64,000 nt of DNA from Prevotella sp. (GTDB taxonomy: Bacteria > Bacteroidota > Bacteroidia > Bacteroidales > Bacteroidaceae). Every line of letters starts with the position of its first letter. Within the stretch, counting starts at the first letter, position 1. The notes below the pieces were generated by a model that was given only the letters and a program-made list of their open reading frames with translations, was not told the origin of the DNA and did not search any database. Positions 29,704-35,721 of this stretch are shown here, piece by piece. Location: positions 1 to 64,000 of the forward strand of contig JAFZSL010000017.1 of the NCBI GenBank assembly GCA_017619375.1. Reading direction: 5' to 3'. A program made the translations under genes and the position numbers.

Positions 29704-30657
29704 ATGTCACCTACCGTCATCGCATTAATCGTCATAGTCGTTCTTGTGGCCATCCTGGCTAAGAAAACATTGGTCGTCATACCACAGTCGGAAACGAAAA
29801 TCATTGAAAGGCTTGGAAAATATCACGCCACTTTGGAGCCTGGCATCAATATCATCATTCCTTTCATCGATGCTGCAAAAAGCATGGTCACCATGAGCCA
29901 TGGGAGGTATGTCTATTCCAATTCCATCGACCTAAGGGAGCAAGTCTATGACTTCCCCAAGCAGAATGTCATCACCAAGGATAACATCCAGATGGAAATA
30001 AATGCCTTGCTCTACTTCCAAATCTTCGACCCTTTCAAGGCGATGTATGAAATCAATAACCTGCCAGCCGCCATAGAGAAACTCACTCAAACCACATTGA
30101 GAAACATCATCGGCGAGATGGAACTGGACCAAACCCTCACCTCGAGAGACACCGTGAACACCAAACTGCGTGCCGTGCTCGACGAGGCCACCGACAAATG
30201 GGGCGTCAAGGTCACCAGGGTGGAGTTGCAGGACATCATGCCGCCGCAAAGCGTGCTCATGGCCATGGAGAAGCAGATGCAGGCGGAAAGAAACAAGCGT
30301 GCCGTCATCCTCACCAGCGAAGGCGAGAAGCAGTCGCAAATCCTGAAGTCGGAAGGCGAGAAAGCCGCCACCATCAACAAGGCTGAGGCGCTCAAACAGA
30401 AAACCATCCTTGAGGCGGAAGGTGTGGCTCAAGCACGCATCAGAAAGGCTGAGGCCGAAGCCGTCGCCATCCAGCGAATCACCGAGGCCGTGGGCGACTC
30501 CTCCAACCCTGCCAACTACCTCTTGGCACAGAAATACATTCAAATGATGCAAGACCTGGCCACCGGACAGGACGCCAAGACCGTCTATCTGCCTTATGAG
30601 GCCACCAACCTGCTGGGGAGTTTGGGAGGCATCAAGGATCTTTTCAACAATAAATAG
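29704..30657 (+). CDS. SPFH/band 7 protein (QmcA/paraslipin-like)
   Basis: A 317-aa stomatin-like protein. One N-terminal membrane helix (about 3-20) is followed by the band 7 domain (VVIPQSETKIIERLGKYHAT, then PFIDAAKSMVTMSHGRY) and an Ala/Glu/Lys-rich coiled coil (about 190-270) that drives oligomerisation. The start at 29704 places the helix at the N-terminus; the frame is open further upstream but overlaps nfeD. Paired NfeD/SPFH proteins form large membrane cages linked to protein quality control and lipid order. Confidence 0.9.
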   Translation: MSPTVIALIVIVVLVAILAKKTLVVIPQSETKIIERLGKYHATLEPGINIIIPFIDAAKSMVTMSHGRYVYSNSIDLREQVYDFPKQNVITKDNIQMEINALLYFQIFDPFKAMYEINNLPAAIEKLTQTTLRNIIGEMELDQTLTSRDTVNTKLRAVLDEATDKWGVKVTRVELQDIMPPQSVLMAMEKQMQAERNKRAVILTSEGEKQSQILKSEGEKAATINKAEALKQKTILEAEGVAQARIRKAEAEAVAIQRITEAVGDSSNPANYLLAQKYIQMMQDLATGQDAKTVYLPYEATNLLGSLGGIKDLFNNK

Positions 30658-30663
30658 GAACGT

Positions 30664-31779
30664 ATGAACATTTGCATTGTGGCAGGCGCAAGACCCAATT
30701 TCATCAAGGTCGCGCCTATCATGAGAGCTATAGAGAAAGCAAAAGAGCAGGGGAAGAACCTGCAATGCCAACTGGTGTATGCCGGAATGGAAAGCGACAG
30801 CACCTTGGAACAGTCGCTCTTCGATGACCTGCAGATGAGAAGGCCCGATGTCTTCCTGGGGGTGGAGTGCACCAGCCTGAACGAACTTACCGGGAGGGTG
30901 ATGGGAGAGTTTGAGAAATACCTCGAAACTCATCCCACCGACGTCGTCATCGTCGTCGACGACCTCGCATCAACCATGGCTGCGGCCATCGTCACCAAGA
31001 AGCAAGGCATCAAACTGGCGCACCTCGTGGCCGGGACAAGGTCCTTCGACATCAAGATGCCAAAGGAAATCAACCGGCTCGTCATCGACGGACTTTCTGA
31101 CCTGCTCTTCACCGCAGGGGCGGGAGCCAGCAACATCGTCACCAGGGAAGGTGTGCACCTCTCGCAGGTATACCAGGTGGGCAACATCCTCATGGACTCC
31201 CTCAGGGCCAACCATCCTCGTCTGAAAAGGCCGGAGGTGCTGGAACAATTCAAGGTGGAGGATGGGCAATATATCGTCTTCACCCTCAACAGGAAGGCGC
31301 TCATCGCCAATGACAACAACTTGAGGCTCATGCTCAAGGCCATCCTCGAGGCCGCCAATGGCATGCCTGTCATAGCACCGCTGCGACAACTCGCCAAGGA
31401 GAAGGTGGCAAACCTGTTGACCACCATCGATGAACCTCTTGACCACTTCCACCTCGTGGAACCCATGGGATACCTGGAATTCGGATACCTCACCGCCCAT
31501 GCCAAAGGAATCGTCACCGATTCGGGCAACGTGGCGGAGGAGGCAACGTTCAACAGCGTCCCTTGCGCCACCCTCAACAGTTACACCGAACACATCGAAA
31601 CCGTCAAGGTGGGTTCCAACATCCTTGTGGGAGAGGAACCGCAAAGGCTCAAGGAAGCCGTCGCCGACATGGTGGAAGGCAAGTGGAAGAAAAGCAACAT
31701 CCCCGACAGATGGGATGGCAGGGCTTCTGAGCGAATCGTGCAAATATTGCTTTCGGAATTTCAGAATACATCAAGATGA
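30664..31779 (+). CDS. wecB: UDP-N-acetylglucosamine 2-epimerase (non-hydrolysing)
   Basis: A 371-aa cytoplasmic enzyme of the WecB/MnaA type, converting UDP-GlcNAc to UDP-ManNAc for surface polysaccharides. Motifs are AGARPNFIKVAPIMRAIEK at the N-terminus, VAGTRSFDIKMPKEINRL, and GNVAEEATFNSVPCATLNSYTEH near the C-terminus. It begins six bases after the SPFH gene and its stop overlaps the next ATG. The N-terminal GARPNF and acidic catalytic stretches are intact. No other surface-sugar genes are near, so its pathway is open. Confidence 0.9.
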   Translation: MNICIVAGARPNFIKVAPIMRAIEKAKEQGKNLQCQLVYAGMESDSTLEQSLFDDLQMRRPDVFLGVECTSLNELTGRVMGEFEKYLETHPTDVVIVVDDLASTMAAAIVTKKQGIKLAHLVAGTRSFDIKMPKEINRLVIDGLSDLLFTAGAGASNIVTREGVHLSQVYQVGNILMDSLRANHPRLKRPEVLEQFKVEDGQYIVFTLNRKALIANDNNLRLMLKAILEAANGMPVIAPLRQLAKEKVANLLTTIDEPLDHFHLVEPMGYLEFGYLTAHAKGIVTDSGNVAEEATFNSVPCATLNSYTEHIETVKVGSNILVGEEPQRLKEAVADMVEGKWKKSNIPDRWDGRASERIVQILLSEFQNTSR

Positions 31780-32021
31780 TTCCTTTGCTTGACATAGTAA
31801 GAAATCCAGACCCGGAGCGCGATGCGTTTTCATTCCCTTCCGAAGAAAAGAAACGAGTATGGGACATCGATGAGGACTCCATAGGCTCTGTTCGTGAAGT
31901 GGCAGAAAAGGCTTCTTTAGAACACGCTTTGTTGCTCTGGATTTTGATTGCTCTTCTTGCATTGGCCATCGTCATCTTCCTGGCACTCCGATGGAGGAAA
32001 AGGAAAAGACTAAAAGGATGA
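31776..32021 (+). CDS. Small tail-anchored membrane protein, unknown
   Basis: An 81-aa protein whose ATG overlaps the wecB stop (ATGA), so it is translationally coupled. The first 45 residues are hydrophilic and acidic; one transmembrane helix (about 49-70, ALLLWILIALLALAIVIFLA) is followed by RWRKRKRLKG. This is a tail-anchored or single-pass arrangement with a basic cytoplasmic end. No family is recognised. Coupling suggests it may tether or assist WecB or the preceding membrane proteins. Confidence 0.7.
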   Translation: MIPLLDIVRNPDPERDAFSFPSEEKKRVWDIDEDSIGSVREVAEKASLEHALLLWILIALLALAIVIFLALRWRKRKRLKG

Positions 32022-32028
32022 ACTTACG

Positions 32029-32091
32029 GGCGGCCAAATGCCTCTTACTTCAATCCTGTTTTAGAGATAGAGACATCATTGCCGCCTTTTT
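32029..32091 (+). terminator. Terminator of the wecB operon
   Basis: GGCGGC with adjacent AAATG (from 32029) pairs with CAT and GCCGCC (to 32086), followed by TTTTT at 32087-32091. The loop is long, about 40 bases. It ends directly before the tRNA-like sequence. Confidence 0.5.
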
Positions 32092-32092
32092 G

Positions 32093-32215
32093 GGACTGGT
32101 CGTCTAATGGTTAGGACGCATGCGAATCTTAGTGGTATGATTATCTGTGAAGGTCCAAATATCACTTACTTCTTTTTCCTGGCGTGAGATGTTGGTTCGA
32201 GTCCAACCCAGTCTA
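32093..32215 (+). tRNA. tRNA-like gene with a 58-nt anticodon loop (interrupted or degenerate)
   Basis: The acceptor stem is GGACTGG (32093-32099) with CCAGTCT (32208-32214), seven pairs with a terminal G-T. T8-C9 is followed by D-arm GTCT-AATGGTTA-GGAC (32102-32117), close to a tRNA-Glu D-arm. The anticodon stem is CATGC (32119-32123) with GCGTG (32182-32186), the variable loop is AGAT, and the T-arm is GTTGG-TTCGAGT-CCAAC (32191-32207). The loop at 32124-32181 is 58 nt instead of 7. It contains an 8-bp hairpin (32131-32138 with 32159-32166). CCA is not encoded; TTTTTT follows at 32220. No removable stretch leaves a normal loop with U33 and purine 37, so it may be a pseudogene, an intron-bearing tRNA with unknown splicing, or a tRNA-like regulatory RNA. 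Confidence 0.6.
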
Positions 32216-32230
32216 CAAGTTTTTTATATG

Positions 32231-32270
32231 ATAGTCGGAGGAACCGGAAAAGCCCGGTTCCTCCGACTAT
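32231..32270. terminator. 17-bp perfect hairpin
   Basis: Arms 32231-32247 and 32254-32270 (ATAGTCGGAGGAACCGG and complement) are perfectly paired around AAAAGC. It lies between the tRNA-like gene and the convergent cobC and may end transcripts from either side. GTCGGAGGAATC words continue to about 32330 and recur at 40517-40600. Confidence 0.6.
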
Positions 32271-32320
32271 TCTGATTCCTCCGACAACTCTGATTATTCC
32301 GATTCCTCCCCGGGCTTTCT

Positions 32321-32848
32321 TCAAACTTCAATCTCCAAAACACCTCCGAAGGGGGGCTGGTGGGAGAAGGCATCGCTTTCGCTGAACAATCCCGCATGCA
32401 GGCCGGCGGCCACGATGACGCCACCATGGGTGAAGACGGCCACATGGCGGTAGGGGAGGGTGCGCAACTCATCGAGGAAACAGCCTACGCGCTGGCACAG
32501 CATCGGGAAACTCTCTCCACCGGTGGCGGGGAGGTGCATGTAGTCGGCATACCATCGCTGCAAAGCCTCGTCGCGTATCTCATCGTAGCGTTGCATTTCC
32601 CATGCGCCCATGTTCATCTCGCGCAAGCGGTCGTCCACGGTGGCGTCGGGGAAGCCGCAAAAAGCGGCAAGACGCCGGGCGCGTGTCAAAGGGGAAGTGA
32701 AGGCGTGGTCGAATGCCATGCCGTGAAGTCGCTGCTGTGTCACCACCGCCTCTTCCTCAAAGGTGTCGGCCAACGGCACGTCGCTCCATCCATAGCAAGT
32801 GCCACGGGGCACTGCGACGCTGGTATGTCGGACAAGGGTCACCTTCAT
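32321..32848 (-). CDS. cobC: Alpha-ribazole phosphatase (histidine phosphatase family)
   Basis: A 175-aa phosphatase with the catalytic histidine motif LVRHTSV near residue 8 and the CobC-type continuation GTCYGWSDVPL. The second histidine is in VFTHGGVI and SPLTRAR supplies a phosphate-binding arginine. It removes the phosphate from alpha-ribazole-5'-phosphate or adenosylcobalamin phosphate in nucleotide-loop assembly. The start at 32848 overlaps the cobS stop by four bases. The frame remains open upstream across cobS but that part is not coding. It is last in cobU-cobS-cobC. Confidence 0.9.
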   Translation of the reverse strand: MKVTLVRHTSVAVPRGTCYGWSDVPLADTFEEEAVVTQQRLHGMAFDHAFTSPLTRARRLAAFCGFPDATVDDRLREMNMGAWEMQRYDEIRDEALQRWYADYMHLPATGGESFPMLCQRVGCFLDELRTLPYRHVAVFTHGGVIVAAGLHAGLFSESDAFSHQPPFGGVLEIEV

Positions 32849-33681
32849 GGCGTGACGTTGAAGTTGATGATGCACAAGATGAGGTATATGGTCAGTTCCA
32901 ACAAAAGGAAGATGGCTCCGCAGCAGTCGCCTGTATAGCCATGGAGTGTGCGGTAAATCTTCTGATAGAGGAAATACATCACTATGCATGGAATGAAAAC
33001 CACCAGTTCCCAGCCTGTGGTCAGACCGCCGAAGAGCAACAGCGGGATGGCGGGGAGCAGTCCTTGGAAGGCGAGGGCGATGCTGCTGCCAATGCTCACC
33101 TTGCGGTATACCACCTTTGATTTCGCCTCGTTTTCGTTGCGTGCGTAGGGGAGCATCTGCACCACCTGACTGGCAAGCATCTTGGAGAAAGGGTCGGCGG
33201 CAATGACCGACAAGGCCGCCGACAACGGCGGAAGGTTGTAAAGGCAGAGGAAAAGGAGGGCGAAGTAGGCGACAAGGCCTATCACGCCATAGGCACCGAT
33301 ATGGGAGTCCTTCATGATGTCGAGCACCCGCTGGCGGTTGCTGCCGCCACCGCCGAAACCATCGATGAAGTCGGCCAGGCCATCCTCGTGGAATGCTCCG
33401 GTGAGCAACAAACGAGCCACGATGGCCAGGGCCACGGCGAGAGCGTAGGGCATCACCATCGAACCAAAATAGAGTGTGGCGGCCATCACCGTGGCTGTCA
33501 GCCAACCCGTCAAGGGCCAGAACTCCACCACGGCACGATAGGCGGCCTTGGGTGGCTCGTAGATTTTATAAAAGGGCAGTCGGGTGAAGTAGATGAATGC
33601 CGCCCATGCATTGTTATACCATTTGGAGGTGTTGAGGGATTGCTGCATTTTTTTCGGAATAATAGGAGTGGTCTGACTCAA
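32845..33681 (-). CDS. cobS: Adenosylcobinamide-GDP ribazoletransferase
   Basis: A 278-aa inner-membrane enzyme joining adenosylcobinamide-GDP with alpha-ribazole (phosphate) to make adenosylcobalamin (phosphate). The CobS signature GAFHEDGLADFIDGFGGG (about 93-110) contains the acidic metal-binding residues, preceded by AAFIYFTRLPFYK. About six hydrophobic segments are present. It lies between cobU and cobC. cobT, which normally supplies the lower-ligand ribotide, is not in the window. Confidence 0.93.
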   Translation of the reverse strand: MSQTTPIIPKKMQQSLNTSKWYNNAWAAFIYFTRLPFYKIYEPPKAAYRAVVEFWPLTGWLTATVMAATLYFGSMVMPYALAVALAIVARLLLTGAFHEDGLADFIDGFGGGGSNRQRVLDIMKDSHIGAYGVIGLVAYFALLFLCLYNLPPLSAALSVIAADPFSKMLASQVVQMLPYARNENEAKSKVVYRKVSIGSSIALAFQGLLPAIPLLLFGGLTTGWELVVFIPCIVMYFLYQKIYRTLHGYTGDCCGAIFLLLELTIYLILCIINFNVTP

Positions 33682-33714
33682 TTTTTCGCTTCGATGATTT
33701 TTGTCGCGACTCGG

Positions 33715-33757
33715 CAGTGTTTAATTTTCAATTTTCAATCTTCAATTTTCAATTTTT
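33715..33757. repeat. TTCAATTTTCAA spacer tract
   Basis: Four degenerate TTTTCAATCTTCAA units at the end of cobU, which uses the last of them as coding sequence (C-terminus RIKIEN). The cobU C-terminus may therefore have been changed by tract growth. Confidence 0.5.
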
Positions 33758-34299
33758 ATTCTCACCGCTATTCCGCTCACCATGAGGATGACGGTGTCGG
33801 CACGAGCAGCGACATATTGGTTGAGCCATCCAAGCAGGTCGGTGAAGCGTCGTTGTAGTACATTGGCACTCACCCCGCCACAGCCGATTTCGTTGGTGAC
33901 GAAGATGAAAGTGGCGTCTTGGGAAACCAGGCGGTCGAACTCTGCGCACATCTCTTTCAAGATATGGTCGATATCGGGGAGGGCGTCGCTTTCAGGGTCT
34001 TCCGCCTGCCCTTGATTTTCCGGCGAGTAGAAAAAGTTGGTGCACCAAAGCGTGAGGCAGTCTACCAACACCACACGACCACTGACGTCGTGACGACTGA
34101 GTAGGCGCTCCTCTTCGATGTTGGTCCAACAGGGCCCGCGGCGCTCTTGATGACGGCGGATGCGCTCGCGGAACTCTTCATCCCATACATGGGCGGTGGC
34201 CATGTATACAGGGTTGGGAGAGAGTTGCAGCGCCATACGCTCGGCATAGGAACTTTTGCCGGAGCGTTGCCCCCCGGTGATGAGGATGATTTTGCTCAT
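33742..34299 (-). CDS. cobU: Adenosylcobinamide kinase / guanylyltransferase
   Basis: A 185-aa bifunctional enzyme (CobU/CobP) that phosphorylates adenosylcobinamide and adds GMP to give adenosylcobinamide-GDP. Visible are the P-loop ITGGQRSGKSSYAE (about 7-20), the family motif YMATAHVWDEEFRERIRRHQ containing the guanylylated histidine region, and VLVDCLTLWCTN and FVTNEIGCGG. It is first in cobU-cobS-cobC, which implies salvage or completion of cobalamin. No cobalamin riboswitch was recognised upstream. Confidence 0.93.
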   Translation of the reverse strand: MSKIILITGGQRSGKSSYAERMALQLSPNPVYMATAHVWDEEFRERIRRHQERRGPCWTNIEEERLLSRHDVSGRVVLVDCLTLWCTNFFYSPENQGQAEDPESDALPDIDHILKEMCAEFDRLVSQDATFIFVTNEIGCGGVSANVLQRRFTDLLGWLNQYVAARADTVILMVSGIAVRIKIEN

Positions 34300-34361
34300 A
34301 AGGTGTAATGATTCCTGGTATCCCTTGCATCCCTAATATCCATAGAAATATTAGAGCATTT

Positions 34362-34403
34362 AGAAAAACCCTGGAAGCCCTAAATCTACTTCAGGGCCTC
34401 CAG
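34362..34403 (-). terminator. Terminator of the OmpA-family gene
   Basis: On the minus strand an 11-bp stem (34403-34393 with 34381-34371, one G-T pair) is followed by GTTTTT. It lies about 30 bases after the stop of the OmpA-family gene, past an AATTATTAATT tract at 34404-34435. Confidence 0.7.
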
Positions 34404-34433
34404 AATTATAAATTATTAATTGTTAATTATTAA

Positions 34434-35540
34434 TTATTTGACATAGACGATGGCGAGGCGGTTGGAGGTGTTGCCTTGCACGCCCTTGCCCAAAGCCTCG
34501 TCTACGATGACGCCACGGTCTCTGAGGTAGGCTGCTACGGCATCGGCCCTGGCCTGTGACAGCCTCTTGTTGAGGTCGGGGTCACCCTCTGGCGATGCAG
34601 TGCCCACGATTTGCACGTGAGAGCCTGCCTTCACGGTGTTGAGTGCATCCATGGCCTCCTTGGTGAGTAGTGACTTTCCTTGTGCGAAGGTGACGAAGAC
34701 GAGGTTTTCCACCCTCACTTCCCTGTTGTTCTCCACCGTCACCTCTTTCACCACTTCCTTGACCACCTCCTTGGGTTTCTGGGCAAGTTCTGCCCTGAGG
34801 TCGTTGATGATGCCGTTGAGACGGTCGATTTCGTAACTGTTGTCGCTGGCCACGCCTCGATAGAGTTTGAAATTATGTGTCCCGTTGGAGTTGCGGAATT
34901 TGTAGATGAGTCCGGCGTTGAGTTGCACGGCGGCATTGTTCACGTTGTAGCGTGGTTGCTCGTCGCTCCAGGAGAGTTTGTAGGGGTCTTGCACTGCCGG
35001 CTGGTTCTTGGAACCGAGGAATGCCCAGGTGACGGATGGCTCGATATAGAACTGCCATTTCTTGGCACTTCCAAGGTTGAAAGTGAAGTCGAGTCCTGCC
35101 TTGGAGGTCATCTTGTTGGTGGGCTCGTAGATATCATGGTTTGAGGTGTAGAGATGTCCCCATCCCAGTCCGTAGAGGCCAACGACCTCGAAACAGCGTG
35201 GTTCGCCGGGATATCCTCCGAAGAGGTTGGTGAAATTGACTGTTCCCAGGAGTGAGACGTTGGTGGCCTTTACTATCGTCCCTGTCTCGATGTAGGGTTT
35301 GTTGTTGAAATAGGCCGTCCCGTCGATGGCCAGACCGAATGAAGGTGTGATCCATTTGCCCAAGCGCACGCCGGCGTTGCCGTTGAGGTTGTCGAGCCAT
35401 TTCACGCCGGTGGCCTTGGTGGCCACGCCTCCGTTGATGCCAAAATAGATGTTGTCGAGGCCCTTACTTCCCTCCACCGTCTGTGCTGTTGCCGTCATCG
35501 CCATGGCAGCGGCGGCAATCCATAAAATCATCTTTTTCAT
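34434..35540 (-). CDS. OmpA-family outer-membrane porin-like protein
   Basis: A 368-aa protein with signal peptide MKKMILWIAAAAMAMTATAQ. An N-terminal beta-barrel domain covers about 25-215 (GGVATKATGVKWLDNLNGNA, with aromatic-rich strands). A short coiled linker (KPKEVVKEVVKEVTVE, about 245-262) leads to an OmpA C-terminal peptidoglycan-binding domain with VQIVGTASPEGDPDLNKRLS and ARADAVAAYL. It probably anchors the outer membrane to peptidoglycan. A terminator separates it from cobU, so it is likely monocistronic. Confidence 0.9.
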   Translation of the reverse strand: MKKMILWIAAAAMAMTATAQTVEGSKGLDNIYFGINGGVATKATGVKWLDNLNGNAGVRLGKWITPSFGLAIDGTAYFNNKPYIETGTIVKATNVSLLGTVNFTNLFGGYPGEPRCFEVVGLYGLGWGHLYTSNHDIYEPTNKMTSKAGLDFTFNLGSAKKWQFYIEPSVTWAFLGSKNQPAVQDPYKLSWSDEQPRYNVNNAAVQLNAGLIYKFRNSNGTHNFKLYRGVASDNSYEIDRLNGIINDLRAELAQKPKEVVKEVVKEVTVENNREVRVENLVFVTFAQGKSLLTKEAMDALNTVKAGSHVQIVGTASPEGDPDLNKRLSQARADAVAAYLRDRGVIVDEALGKGVQGNTSNRLAIVYVK

Positions 35541-35584
35541 AGTTTCCTTTTATTTATAGTCTTGATCAAGTGCGTTTACGATTG

Positions 35585-35592
35585 CAAATATA
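35585..35592 (-). promoter_or_regulatory. Promoter -7 box of the OmpA-family gene
   Basis: TATATTTG on the minus strand, about 45 bases upstream of the start codon. The -33 region is a T-rich run (TTCGTTTTTTTTG) without a sharply placed TTTG. Confidence 0.55.
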
Positions 35593-35721
35593 AACAAAAA
35601 AAACGAATGCGATGTAAAACTAAGGAAAATATTTAAATAAAATACCATCCCGTCGTGTGCACGGCGGGATGGTATGGTAAGGAAGGGATGTCTATAGAGT
35701 TCTCAAGTCATCTTTAGTGCA

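Noticed and set aside
32093-32215. Interpretation as a class II tRNA with a long variable arm
   Set aside because: An alternative anticodon stem CATGC with GTATG (32135-32139) leaves an 11-nt loop and a variable region of about 50 nt; the CATGC/GCGTG pairing with a 4-nt variable loop fits tRNA geometry better.
32849-33505. Upstream extension of the cobC frame through cobS
   Set aside because: The extension is an Arg/His-rich shadow of cobS; the histidine-phosphatase N-terminus begins at 32848 with a four-base overlap of the cobS stop.
34300-34433. Cobalamin riboswitch upstream of cobU
   Set aside because: No conserved B12-box-like sequence was seen; the spacer holds only a terminator and AATTATTAATT words.
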